From the NCBI GenBank assembly GCA_032251455.1, contig JAVVEG010000009.1, positions 58,397 through 122,396 of the forward strand: a stretch of 64,000 nucleotides of DNA, given 5' to 3'. The stretch comes from JAVVEG01 sp032251455 (GTDB lineage: Bacteria; Pseudomonadota; Gammaproteobacteria; Pseudomonadales; Pseudohongiellaceae). This document shows positions 7,677 through 18,840 of this stretch, piece by piece. The notes beneath the pieces were generated by a model. It searched no databases and had not been told where the DNA came from. It worked only from the letters and a program-made list of their open reading frames with translations. Within the stretch, counting starts at the first letter, position 1. Each line of letters begins with the position of its first letter. The position numbers and the translations under genes were made by a program.

Positions 7677-10606
7677 CACAGACTGCAGCTTTTGAGCATC
7701 TGCGCAGCGAACCCATAGCCTCTTTGAACATCACCCTGGAGGAATACCGTCACCGGGTGACCGGAGCGCAGTATTTCCATCTGGCCAATACCAACCCTGA
7801 AAACGTATTCCTGGTAGCCTTGCGTACTGTACCCATGGATTCACGGGGGGTAGCCCATATCCTGGAACACACGGCGCTGTGTGGCAGCCGCAAATTCCCG
7901 GTTCGTGACCCCTTCTTCATGATGATCAGACGCTCCTTGAATACTTTCATGAATGCCTTCACCAGCAGTGACTGGACCGCCTACCCGTTTGCCAGCAAGA
8001 ATCGCAAGGATTTCGACAACCTGATGGAAGTCTACCTGGATGCGGTATTCTTCTCCCGACTGCATGAACTTGACTTTGCCCAGGAAGGCCATCGTCTGGA
8101 GTTTACCGAAACCGAGAATCCTGACAGCGAACTGCAGTTCAAGGGTGTTGTTTTCAATGAAATGAAAGGAGCCATGAGTTCCACGAACTCGATTTTATGG
8201 CAAACCCTGAGCCGCTACCTGTTTCCCACCACCACTTATCATTACAACAGCGGTGGAGAACCGGAAGATATCCCTGATCTGACTTATGCCCAGCTCAAGC
8301 ATTTTTACGAGACCCACTACCATCCCAGTAATGCCATCTTCATGACCTGTGGGGATATACCAGCCAGTGAGCACATGGCTCGTTTTGAAGAACTGGCATT
8401 AAAGGAATTCAAGCATCTCGACGTTCATATTGCCGTCCAGGATGAAAAACGCTACCTGGCCCCGGTCAAGATTCAGGAATTCTATCCTTTGGAAGAAACC
8501 GACACCAGGGACAAGACTCACATTGTGCTGGCATGGTTGTTGGGGAAAAGCACTGATCCGGTCGATATGTTCGAAGCACATTTACTGACCTCAGTGCTGC
8601 TGGACAACAGTGCCAGCCCATTGATGGCAGCACTGGAAGGCAGTGAGCTGGGCAAGTCTCCCTCTCCCCTGTGTGGACTGGAAGACAGTAATCGGGAAAT
8701 GAGTTTTATCTGTGGGCTGGAAGACTGCGCCAGCGACAGCACTGCGGCAGTTGAAGAACTGGTTGGGAAAACGCTGCAGGGTTTGGCAGAACAAGGTGTT
8801 CCCCAGGAGCAACTGGAAGCGGCATTGCATCAATTGGAACTGGGCCAGCGCGAGATTTCCGGAGACTCCTATCCCTATGGCCTGCAACTGATACTGACCG
8901 GGCTTTCCACTGCCATCCATCGCGGCGATCCGGTCAGTGTGCTCAATATCGATCCGATATTGGCCCGACTGCGGGAACAGATACGCGATCCAGCCTTTTT
9001 CCCGCAGCTGGTCCGCAAGCACCTGCTCGACAATCAACACCATCTGGTCCTGACCATGCAGCCTGACCCCGATCTGGCCAAACGCCAGTTGCAGGCAGAG
9101 GTCGATCGCTTGCGTGCAATTCGTGATCAGCTCAGTGCAGAGCAGAAACAACAGATTATTCTGCGCAGCAAGGCATTGGCTGCCCGGCAGGAAATGGCCG
9201 ATGATCCAGCTTGCCTGCCCAAGGTTGGCCTGGAGGATATCCCCAAGACACTACCAGAGTTGCAGGCAGTCACCGGCACAATAGCCACCGAAAAACCAGC
9301 CCAGACCACTCCTTTCAGTTTTTATGCCCAAGGGACCAATGGCCTTTGTTACCAGCAAATTGTTGTGGAACTGCCCAGGCTGTCCGATGAGCTGCTGACT
9401 TTGTTGCCACTGTATACCAGTTGTCTGACCGAGTTTGGTGTTGGCAATAAATCCTATCAGGAGGTCCAGACCTGGCAATCGCGCATCAGTGGCGGGCTGA
9501 ATTGCTATGCTTCGGTTCGCAGCGCTGCAGACAACGAACAGGCCACCAAGGCCATACTGGTTCTTTCCAGCAAGGCACTGCAAAGCAATCAGGATGCCCT
9601 GAGCGAACTGCTGTTTGAAACCTTCCATCATGTCCGTTTTGATGAAAGCCGGCGTCTGCGTGAAATTGCCGACCAGATCAGGGCTCGTCAGGAAAGCAGC
9701 ATTACCGGGCGTGGCCACAGCCTGGCCATGACTCTTGCCTGCAGCGGCTTCAGTCCGAGCGCAGCGCTGGGACACCGGTTCAATGGCCTGGAGGGTATCC
9801 GCGCCTTGAAAAATCTGGGTAAAACCCTTGCCCAGGAAGAAACCCTGCACCAGCTGCTTGACGGCTTCCGTCAGATTCATGAGCAAATCCTGCAGGCCCC
9901 ACGCCAGTTCCTGCTGATAGCAGAGGGAAATAATCAGCAGGCACTGCTTGAGGGGCTGGAAACCCGCTGGCAACAAGCCAAGGCCATGCAGCGCCAGCAG
10001 CCGGCATTTGAACTGCCGACTACTCGCATGCCGGTTGCAGAATTATGGACCACCAATACCCAGGTCAATTTCTGTGCCCGCGCCTACCCGACAGTTCCTG
10101 CCAGCCACCCTGATCACGCCATTCTCTCTGTACTTGGCGGCTTTCTCCGCAATGGTTATCTGCACCGTACCATTCGTGAACAGGGTGGCGCCTATGGCGG
10201 TGGCGCTGACCAGGATGCCAATTCGGCTTCTTTCCGTTTTTATTCCTACCGGGACCCACGGCTTGAAGCCACTTTGCAGGACTATGACAACTCCATCGAC
10301 TGGTTGCTCCACACCAGGCATGAATGGCGTCATGTGGAAGAAGCGATTCTGGGCGTAATCAGCGCCATGGATAAACCTTCCTCCCCTGCAGGGGAGGCCA
10401 AGCAGGATTTCTACAATCGCGTTTTCGGACACAGCCGTGAACAACGTATCGCTTTCAGGGAACGCGTACTGGCGGTGACAGCCGAGGATCTACAACGGGT
10501 TGCCGCGGATTACCTGCAAGCAAAGCATGCCAGCACGGGGGTGATCAGCAGCACAGGCAACGCAAAAACTGCCGAAACCCTGGGTCTGACCATGCAGAGC
10601 TTATAA
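7673..10606 (+). CDS. M16C zinc metallopeptidase (presequence-protease/Cym1-like)
   Basis: Large insulinase-type peptidase of the M16C branch, which digests short unfolded peptides in a closed chamber. The inverted zinc motif HILEH is at residues 62-66, and the distal ligand region FNEMKGAMS lies about 100 residues later. The C-terminal half carries the R/Y pair region typical of M16 (YLHRTIREQGGAYGGGA). It has 977 residues. I chose the ATG at 7673, preceded by CAGGAGAAG and overlapping the rapA stop as ATGA; the frame extends upstream only inside rapA. No signal peptide is apparent, so a cytoplasmic role is likely. Followed by a strong terminator about 200 bases downstream. The physiological substrate is unknown. 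Confidence 0.9.
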   Translation: MTQTAAFEHLRSEPIASLNITLEEYRHRVTGAQYFHLANTNPENVFLVALRTVPMDSRGVAHILEHTALCGSRKFPVRDPFFMMIRRSLNTFMNAFTSSDWTAYPFASKNRKDFDNLMEVYLDAVFFSRLHELDFAQEGHRLEFTETENPDSELQFKGVVFNEMKGAMSSTNSILWQTLSRYLFPTTTYHYNSGGEPEDIPDLTYAQLKHFYETHYHPSNAIFMTCGDIPASEHMARFEELALKEFKHLDVHIAVQDEKRYLAPVKIQEFYPLEETDTRDKTHIVLAWLLGKSTDPVDMFEAHLLTSVLLDNSASPLMAALEGSELGKSPSPLCGLEDSNREMSFICGLEDCASDSTAAVEELVGKTLQGLAEQGVPQEQLEAALHQLELGQREISGDSYPYGLQLILTGLSTAIHRGDPVSVLNIDPILARLREQIRDPAFFPQLVRKHLLDNQHHLVLTMQPDPDLAKRQLQAEVDRLRAIRDQLSAEQKQQIILRSKALAARQEMADDPACLPKVGLEDIPKTLPELQAVTGTIATEKPAQTTPFSFYAQGTNGLCYQQIVVELPRLSDELLTLLPLYTSCLTEFGVGNKSYQEVQTWQSRISGGLNCYASVRSAADNEQATKAILVLSSKALQSNQDALSELLFETFHHVRFDESRRLREIADQIRARQESSITGRGHSLAMTLACSGFSPSAALGHRFNGLEGIRALKNLGKTLAQEETLHQLLDGFRQIHEQILQAPRQFLLIAEGNNQQALLEGLETRWQQAKAMQRQQPAFELPTTRMPVAELWTTNTQVNFCARAYPTVPASHPDHAILSVLGGFLRNGYLHRTIREQGGAYGGGADQDANSASFRFYSYRDPRLEATLQDYDNSIDWLLHTRHEWRHVEEAILGVISAMDKPSSPAGEAKQDFYNRVFGHSREQRIAFRERVLAVTAEDLQRVAADYLQAKHASTGVISSTGNAKTAETLGLTMQSL

Positions 10607-10803
10607 CTTGTTGTTTTTGTTTGAATTAAAAACGAAATAGCAAGCTTGTACGGGGGCTGGAAAAATATTTCCCCTTTTCCCACTGTTTTTTCCATTGCCC
10701 GGGGAACTAAATGGCAAGCCCGCAGTCTGAATAGGTGTAGGTAGATTGTAGACAAAATTGTGGGTTTTGTTTCATTTTATCTCTCCCTTGATAGTAGTAC
10801 TTT
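10607..10803. other. Intergenic stretch without recognisable gene between the M16 gene and its terminator
   Basis: AT-rich, with no convincing reading frame and no match to tRNA, tmRNA, 6S or RNase P RNA that I can see. It contains short inverted segments (GTTTTT/AAAAAC near 10616-10633). It is either a long 3' untranslated region of the operon or a small RNA locus ending in the terminator at 10804-10835. Confidence 0.4.
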
Positions 10804-10835
10804 AAAGCCCGACCATCCTTGGTTGGGCTTTTTTT
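10804..10835 (+). terminator. Rho-independent terminator
   Basis: AAAGCCC-G-ACC pairs with GGT-T-GGGCTTT (11 pairs including one G-T) around the loop ATCCTT, and the 3' side ends in a run of seven T. Orientation is +, ending the ylqF-rapA-M16 unit or a small transcript upstream. Confidence 0.85.
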
Positions 10836-10856
10836 ATCCCTGCGTCATCTCAAAAC

Positions 10857-11465
10857 TCAGAACAAAACCCTGCGCCACCAGCTGCGTTCCAGCTCCTGTC
10901 GGCATTGCCCAAGTTGCGCCTGGTAACGGGAAGCATTCGCCTGCACCTGGTTGGCTGTGGCAAGCAGCGTTGAATTACCCTCCCAGCTTCGACGGGCAAA
11001 ACCAGCATTGCCTTCATGGTAAGCCAGGTAGAGGTTACGGGCATCATCACGGGCAATATTGTTGCGGCGGTAGCTGTTACTGTTATACCAGCCGATGAAA
11101 TCGATAGCATCGGCAAAGCTGGAGCGTCTGGGCATGAATCCACCAACCTCCTGGACATATTCCTCCCAGGTCGAATCCAGCGCCTGGGCATAGCCAAAGG
11201 CACTGGAAGGCCGGCGCCATGGAATCACCCATAACAATCGGTTGCGCTCGGGCCGCGCTCGGGCCTGATAAGAAGATTCCTGCTGAATAAACGCCATGGC
11301 GACGGGGATCGGCACATTCCAGCGCTGCTCGGTGCGCTCCGCTGCCTTGAACCAGGAGCGACGTTCCTCAAACATGCTGCAGACATTACTGGTGCTGGCC
11401 GGCCTGCTGCTGGCGCAGGCCGTCAACATGGCAATCACCAGCAGATACCCAAACCTGTAACTCAT
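10857..11465 (-). CDS. Lipoprotein with lytic-transglycosylase-like (SLT) domain
   Basis: Predicted outer-membrane lipoprotein that may cleave or bind peptidoglycan glycan strands. The N-terminus SYRFGYLLVIAMLTACASS is a signal peptide with lipobox LTAC. The domain has the goose-lysozyme-like features MAFIQQESSYQARARP (candidate catalytic Glu in QQESS), SSAFGYAQALDSTWEEY and YLAYHEGNAGFARRS. It has 202 residues, and the domain fills nearly all of it. Convergent with the M16 gene. No dedicated partner is visible nearby; ligA lies just upstream on the same strand, 20 or so bases away. Confidence 0.8.
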   Translation of the reverse strand: MSYRFGYLLVIAMLTACASSRPASTSNVCSMFEERRSWFKAAERTEQRWNVPIPVAMAFIQQESSYQARARPERNRLLWVIPWRRPSSAFGYAQALDSTWEEYVQEVGGFMPRRSSFADAIDFIGWYNSNSYRRNNIARDDARNLYLAYHEGNAGFARRSWEGNSTLLATANQVQANASRYQAQLGQCRQELERSWWRRVLF

Positions 11466-11485
11466 TGCTTTTCACCTTGATGTCG

Positions 11486-13564
11486 TCATTCCAGCTCTTG
11501 CAACAAACGCAAGAACTGCTCTTCATCAATCACCTTTATACCCAACTCTTCCGCTTTATCCAGTTTTGAGCCAGCTCCTGGCCCGGCAACCACACAGTCC
11601 GTCTTTGTGGAAACACTGCCGGAAACCTTGGCCCCCAGCGCCTGCAGGCGTGCTTTGGCCTCATCCCGGGTCATCAACTGCAGAGTCCCGGTCAATACAT
11701 ACACCTGACCTTGCAAGGCACTTGATTGCTGCATGGCCTGGTGTTCAGTCCAATGCACCCCGGCAGCACGCAATCGCGCCATGACCTGCAGGTTATCTGC
11801 ATTGGCAAAAAAGGCAAGTAGATGAGCCGCCACGACAGGACCTATGTCACTGACTTGCAACATGGCGGCCTCATCTGCCTGCATGATTGCTTCCAGGCTG
11901 CCAAAATGTGTGGCCAGAGCCAATGCCGTCGCCTCGCCCACTTCCCTGATACCCAATGCATAAAGAAAGCGCGCCAGGGTAGTGGTTTTGCTCTTTTCTA
12001 TTGCAGTCAACAGATTATCGGCTGATTTGTCCCCCATGCGTTCAAGCGTGAGCAATTGCTGTTTGCTCAGTGCATAGATATCAGCCACATCATGCAGCAT
12101 ATTCTGATCGACGAGCTGTTCAATCAACTTCTCACCCAGTCCTTCTATATCCATGGCTGAGCGGGTACAAAAATGGCGCAGGCTTTCCTTGCGCTGGGCT
12201 GGGCAAATCAGATCTCCACTGCAGCGATAGAGAATATCCCCGTCTTTCTCTACTGGAGAATGACAGGCTGGACAGTTTGCTGGCATTTTAATGGCTTGCA
12301 ACTCACTGTTCCGAGAATCCTTCGCTCCAGGTTCTTCGTCAATCAGAGAGTTGTCAGTCTGTGTGATGACACTGACTATCTTGGGGATCACATCACCGGC
12401 CCGACGCACGATGACACGATCACCTATATGCAAACCCAGACGGGCAATCTCCGCCATATTGTGCAAGGTGGCATTACTGACAGTCACCCCGCCGACAAAT
12501 ACCGGCTCCAGACGTGCCACTGGCGTGATGGTGCCGGTACGTCCCACCTGAAACTCAACATCCCGCACCACAGTTGACATTTCCTCAGCAGGAAACTTGT
12601 AGGCCATGGCCCAGCGTGGGGTACGTGCATTACTGCCCAGCTCCTGCTGCAGGCGCAAGTCATCGACCTTGATGACGGCGCCGTCGATCTCGTAATCCAG
12701 CTCTGCCCGCTTAGCCAGCAGGGCCTGGCAATAATCCAGGCAGGCACGAAAGCCACGTACTCGCGCCTGCTCAGGATTGACCTGAAACCCCCAGCGACGC
12801 AGATTGAGAAAGATTTCCGAAAGACTGCCCGGCCAGGGAATATCGTCACTGACAATTCCCGTACTGTAGACAAACATGCGCAGTGGACGTGTCGCCGCTA
12901 CTTGCGGATCAAGCTGGCGCAGGGTCCCCGCTGCGGCATTGCGGGGATTGACGAAGACCTTGGCGTCCCCTTTTTTGCGAGCATCGGCATTGACTCTGGC
13001 AAACCCGGAACGCGACAGATAGATTTCTCCCCGCACCTCCAGACGCGACGGCAGGGCCAGACCACACTCCTCTTGTGTCGGCAAGCTCAGAGGTATATCG
13101 CGCACGGTGCGCACATTATGGGTGATGTCTTCACCACTGAGCCCATCGCCTCTGGTGGCACCACGAATCAACAATCCGTTTTCATAGAGCAGACTGACGG
13201 CAATTCCGTCAATCTTTGGTTCGCAGCTGTAATGGATTGCAGCATCGCTGTCGAGACGTTTTTGCACCCGTTTCTCGAAATCAAGCAACTCCTGTTCACT
13301 GAAAACCTTGGCCAGAGACATCATCGGCAGCTCGTGCTGCACCTGGACAAATGTGCTCAATGGCTTGTCGCCAACCCGTTGCGTTGGGGAGTCTGCGCTA
13401 ATCAGTTCAGGATGTTGTGCCTCCAGAGCCTCAAGCCGGCTCAACAGGCGATCATAATCGGCATCGGGGATTTCCGGCGCATCGTATTGATGGTATCGGG
13501 AGTTATGATGATTGATCTGGCGCCGCAGGTGTTGCAGCTCCCGGACCACGTCCTGCTCGCTCAT
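11486..13564 (-). CDS. ligA: NAD-dependent DNA ligase LigA
   Basis: Seals nicks in DNA using NAD during replication and repair. Domains in order: Ia (NHHNSRYHQYDAPEIPDADYD), the adenylation domain with catalytic Lys117 in CEPKIDG, the OB fold (ARTPRWAMAYKFPAEE before it), a Cys4 zinc finger (CPACHSPVEKDGDILYRCSG and CPAQ), helix-hairpin-helix repeats, and a C-terminal BRCT domain (LQGQVYVLTGTLQLMTRDEAKARLQALGAKVSGSVS). Start ATG 13564 (MSEQDVVREL) fits the family; the frame is open to another ATG at 13582. About 692 residues, near usual. Directly downstream of zipA. Confidence 0.97.
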   Translation of the reverse strand: MSEQDVVRELQHLRRQINHHNSRYHQYDAPEIPDADYDRLLSRLEALEAQHPELISADSPTQRVGDKPLSTFVQVQHELPMMSLAKVFSEQELLDFEKRVQKRLDSDAAIHYSCEPKIDGIAVSLLYENGLLIRGATRGDGLSGEDITHNVRTVRDIPLSLPTQEECGLALPSRLEVRGEIYLSRSGFARVNADARKKGDAKVFVNPRNAAAGTLRQLDPQVAATRPLRMFVYSTGIVSDDIPWPGSLSEIFLNLRRWGFQVNPEQARVRGFRACLDYCQALLAKRAELDYEIDGAVIKVDDLRLQQELGSNARTPRWAMAYKFPAEEMSTVVRDVEFQVGRTGTITPVARLEPVFVGGVTVSNATLHNMAEIARLGLHIGDRVIVRRAGDVIPKIVSVITQTDNSLIDEEPGAKDSRNSELQAIKMPANCPACHSPVEKDGDILYRCSGDLICPAQRKESLRHFCTRSAMDIEGLGEKLIEQLVDQNMLHDVADIYALSKQQLLTLERMGDKSADNLLTAIEKSKTTTLARFLYALGIREVGEATALALATHFGSLEAIMQADEAAMLQVSDIGPVVAAHLLAFFANADNLQVMARLRAAGVHWTEHQAMQQSSALQGQVYVLTGTLQLMTRDEAKARLQALGAKVSGSVSTKTDCVVAGPGAGSKLDKAEELGIKVIDEEQFLRLLQELE

Positions 13565-13585
13565 GCCGCCCATCTGCCTCATCCG

Positions 13586-15172
<1,587 letters not shown>

Positions 15173-15225
15173 TTTTCAATAATTCTCTTTAAATTTATAT
15201 TTTAATATATTGATTTAAAAGTAAA

Positions 15226-18200
15226 TTACATGGCGGCAAGCTCAGCAGCCTCATCAATATCCACCGCCACGATACGCGACACACCCGGCTCATGCATGGT
15301 TACCCCCAGCAGTTGCCTGGCTGCCTCCATGGTCAACTTGTTATGGGTGATGAAGATAAACTGCACCGCATCCGACATCTCCTGCACCAGTCGGGCATAA
15401 CGGCCCACGTTGGCATCATCCAATGGCGCATCGACCTCATCCAACATACAGAATGGCGAAGGATTCAGGCGAAAAATCGAGAATACCAGCGCAATCGCTG
15501 TCATCGCCTTTTCTCCACCGGACAACAGATGGATGGTGCTGTTACGCTTGCCTGGCGGGCGCGCCATGATGGCAACCCCCGTATCCAGCAAATCCTCGCC
15601 AGTCATATCAAGATAGGCATGGCCCCCACCAAACACCTTGGGGAACAGTTCCTGCAAGCCAGCATTGATCTTATCAAAGGTTTCCTTGAAACGGGTACGG
15701 GTTTCCTTGTCGATCTTGCGAATGGCATTTTCCAGTGTCTGCAAAGCCCTTTCCAGATCATCATTCTGGGAATCCAGATAGGTTTTACGCTCAGACTGTT
15801 GCCTGAACTCATCAATCGCAGCCAGATTGATGGCGCCCAGGCGTTGAATCCGCTGTGTTATCAACTCCAGTTCGCGTTCACAGCTGTCCAGATCAAAATC
15901 GTCGGGAAGATTGGCGAGCACGGTCTGCAAATCGAATTTATCATGCTGCAACTGCTCTTCCAGAGTACTGCGCTTGACCAGATCGCCTTCACATTTCAGG
16001 CGATTTTCCATCAACTGCTCCCGAATGCCAGCGGCTTCGCGTTCATGTTGGGCCCGTTGTTGCTCAAGTCGTCGTAAGGTGTGTTCATTGCCATCGGCCA
16101 ACACCTTGGCGGCAGTAAGCCGGGTTTCCACTTCCAGACGTTGCTGCAAAAGGGTTTCAAGTTCCTGTTTGCGGGCTGACAAGGGGTCATTGGATTCAGC
16201 AAGTTGTCGTTGCAGGGAGTTGATCCGCTCTTGTGCACGTAGCACCTGGGCTGTCATCCGCTCCATGGTGTCCTGAACAGATTGCAACTGTGACTGCAGC
16301 AGTTGCTGACGCAAGGATAATTGGTGGGCTGAATCCTTGTCGTGGCGTGCCTTTTGACGTATCTGGTCAAGTTGCTGGCGCAACTCATCGCGTTGCTGCA
16401 ATAACTCCTCACGACGTTCGGTATCCTGCTCCATGCTGTCCAGGGCAGTCTGCAGATTCAGACGTGCCTGGGCAATATTCTCTTCCTCCAGGGCCAGTTG
16501 CCTTTGCAACTCCTCCAATTCCCGCACTATCCGCTCACGGCGCAGCGTATTTTGTTCATCCCGACTGATATGGGCAGCCAGTTGGGACCTCAGCTCACTG
16601 CTTTCCTTGCTCAGCTGTGCTATCTGACGCTGAATTTCCTCACGCTGGGACTCGCTGTCACGCAGACGTTGGCGGCTCTGCGCCTGCTGCTCCAGCTTGA
16701 CTTCTATATCCGCTTCCACCTGTTCCATCAGTTCCTGCAGACTGGAAATTTCGCCCTTGCGCTCGAGCATGCCTGCCTGTTCATCCGCAGTTTTGCGGAT
16801 ACGTATCCAGTTCGGCCCCAGCCAGATTCCTTGTCGGGTTACCAGTGATTCATGGGCAGCCAGTGTCGCGCGGTGCTGCAAGGCCTCTGTCAGTGTCTCC
16901 GCAACATATACCCCGACAAACAGATCAACACTTCCTGGCCAATCGGCATCAATCTTGCTGTGCAGCGGACTCAGTTTGCTGTTTGCGGCCGGTTCTGCCC
17001 TGTTCATGACATCGGCCTGCAGCGAGGTTTCCACCAGAGCAAGCGTGCCCTGGGGTAATTCCCGCAGCAATTCCGGGATATCCGTCACAGCTTCCAGACA
17101 AATCCCTTGCAAGGTATCACCCAGCACAGTCTCTACGGCAGTCTCCCATCCTGAACTGACCTGAAGTCTTTCGCCCAGGCGCGTTTGTGTATCCAGTTGC
17201 CGTGCGCTCAGCCAGGTATTGATAGCTTTGTTGTTGCGCCCCAGAGCAGCTTGCTGCAGTGCTTCGAGAGAGGAATACCTGCCTTTCAATGCATGCAATT
17301 CGCTGCGGGACGAATCCAGGTCGGCAGAGAGTTGCTGAGCAGTACTGCGTTCTGCCTCAAGCTGCTCCGCCAACAGCGTACTGCGTTCCTGGTGTTGCTC
17401 CAGCACTTCTTCCTGTTGGGAAAGCTCAAGGGACAACTGTTCAATCTCGAGCTGTCCCGGATTCTCACCCAGAGCCTTCAATTCTTCCTGCAGACGGGTA
17501 CGCTGCTCGATGCCACGTTCGACAATACGCTCCAATTGCCTGATGCGGGATTGCTCCACTTCGGCCATCTGCCTGGGTTCTTCAGCACGACGACTGAATT
17601 CATCCCAGTTTTGTTGCCAGTCTTGCATACGTTCTTCGGCTTCTTCCTGCTGCAGATGAGAATCTTCTTCCTGCTGCAGAACCATTTCCAGCTCGGGGGT
17701 CAGCGTCTCAAGGTGTGATTTCAATCCTTCAGCCTGGAGTTTGTCCTTCTCAAGCTCGGTCCTGGCCTCAGCTTCGGACTCCTCGGTTTCCAGCAAATCA
17801 CGCCGCAGTTGTACCATTCGCTCTTTATGGTGTTCGATGGATTGTTCCACCCGGGCAATATCGCTGCCCAGGGAATAAAACTGTCCCTGGATTGCATTGA
17901 GCTGCTCATTGAACTCGGCGTTGTCAATCAGATGCTTTTCAATATCCGCATCCACTTCGCGTTGTTGTGCAGCACAGGCCTCCATCTTTACTTCCAGCTC
18001 TTTGATCACCGTCTGCTTTTTGCTGACTTCTGCATCCAGAGCCCGCCAGCGTAAGGCATTGCCCTGGGCAATGAGGGTTCGCTCCTGTTGTTTGAATTCT
18101 CCATACTTTTCAGCCGCCTGTGCTTGCCTGTGCAGATGCTGCAACTGGCGCTCGAGCTCTTCCCTGATATCAGCCAGACGCTCCAGATTCTCGCGTGTGC

Positions 18201-18756
18201 GCTTGATCCGGTTTTCAGTATCGCGGCGACGTTCCTTGTATTTGGAAATGCCGGCGGCTTCCTCGATAAAAATGCGCAATTCTTCCGGCTTGGATTCAAT
18301 CAGCCGGGACACCATGCCTTGTTCGATAATCGAGTAACTGCGGGGCCCGAGCCCGGTCCCCAGGAAAATATCGGTTATATCGCGGCGGCGACACTTGCTG
18401 CCATTGAGCATATAGGCAGATTCGCCATCACGGTTGACCTTGCGTTTGATCGAAATTTCGGCAAAACCGGCATATTCGCCCTTGATGCGGCTATCGGTAT
18501 TGTCAAAAATCAACTCGATACTGGCCTGCCCCACGGGCTTTCTCCCGCCGGAGCCATTGAAAATGACATCGGTCATGTTCTCGCCACGCAGATTCTTGGC
18601 CGAACTTTCCCCCATTACCCAACGCACAGCATCTATGATGTTGGATTTGCCACAGCCGTTGGGGCCAACGATGGCGCAAAGATTACTGGGGAAGTTTACC
18701 GTGGTGGGATCCACAAAGGATTTGAATCCGGCGAGTTTGATACATTTCAAGCGCAT
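15226..18756 (-). CDS. smc: Chromosome segregation protein SMC
   Basis: ATPase of the SMC-ScpAB condensin that organises and separates chromosomes. The N-terminal head has Walker A GPNGCGKSN at 31-39 and FIEEAAGISKYKERR near 150. Two long Gln/Glu/Arg-rich coiled coils flank a hinge near the middle (ETVLGDTLQGICLEAVTDIPELL onward). The C-terminal head has signature LLSGGEKAMTAIALVFSIF and Walker B FCMLDEVDAPLDDANVGRY. It has 1176 residues, usual length. The gene is SMC, not MukB. Upstream (18757-18840) is a short gap to the metallohydrolase gene on the same strand. scpA and scpB are not in the window. Confidence 0.97.
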   Translation of the reverse strand: MRLKCIKLAGFKSFVDPTTVNFPSNLCAIVGPNGCGKSNIIDAVRWVMGESSAKNLRGENMTDVIFNGSGGRKPVGQASIELIFDNTDSRIKGEYAGFAEISIKRKVNRDGESAYMLNGSKCRRRDITDIFLGTGLGPRSYSIIEQGMVSRLIESKPEELRIFIEEAAGISKYKERRRDTENRIKRTRENLERLADIREELERQLQHLHRQAQAAEKYGEFKQQERTLIAQGNALRWRALDAEVSKKQTVIKELEVKMEACAAQQREVDADIEKHLIDNAEFNEQLNAIQGQFYSLGSDIARVEQSIEHHKERMVQLRRDLLETEESEAEARTELEKDKLQAEGLKSHLETLTPELEMVLQQEEDSHLQQEEAEERMQDWQQNWDEFSRRAEEPRQMAEVEQSRIRQLERIVERGIEQRTRLQEELKALGENPGQLEIEQLSLELSQQEEVLEQHQERSTLLAEQLEAERSTAQQLSADLDSSRSELHALKGRYSSLEALQQAALGRNNKAINTWLSARQLDTQTRLGERLQVSSGWETAVETVLGDTLQGICLEAVTDIPELLRELPQGTLALVETSLQADVMNRAEPAANSKLSPLHSKIDADWPGSVDLFVGVYVAETLTEALQHRATLAAHESLVTRQGIWLGPNWIRIRKTADEQAGMLERKGEISSLQELMEQVEADIEVKLEQQAQSRQRLRDSESQREEIQRQIAQLSKESSELRSQLAAHISRDEQNTLRRERIVRELEELQRQLALEEENIAQARLNLQTALDSMEQDTERREELLQQRDELRQQLDQIRQKARHDKDSAHQLSLRQQLLQSQLQSVQDTMERMTAQVLRAQERINSLQRQLAESNDPLSARKQELETLLQQRLEVETRLTAAKVLADGNEHTLRRLEQQRAQHEREAAGIREQLMENRLKCEGDLVKRSTLEEQLQHDKFDLQTVLANLPDDFDLDSCERELELITQRIQRLGAINLAAIDEFRQQSERKTYLDSQNDDLERALQTLENAIRKIDKETRTRFKETFDKINAGLQELFPKVFGGGHAYLDMTGEDLLDTGVAIMARPPGKRNSTIHLLSGGEKAMTAIALVFSIFRLNPSPFCMLDEVDAPLDDANVGRYARLVQEMSDAVQFIFITHNKLTMEAARQLLGVTMHEPGVSRIVAVDIDEAAELAAM

Positions 18757-18840
18757 GGAGAGGGCCCGGCTGCTAACGTTCCGATGTCTGTTATTAGGCC
18801 CGGAAGTTTAGCCGATCTGGAAAATAATCGCACATATAAA

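Noticed and set aside
10607..10835. 6S RNA, tmRNA or RNase P RNA
   Set aside because: Lacks the tmRNA ends, the 6S central bubble pattern and the length of RNase P RNA as far as I can judge by eye.
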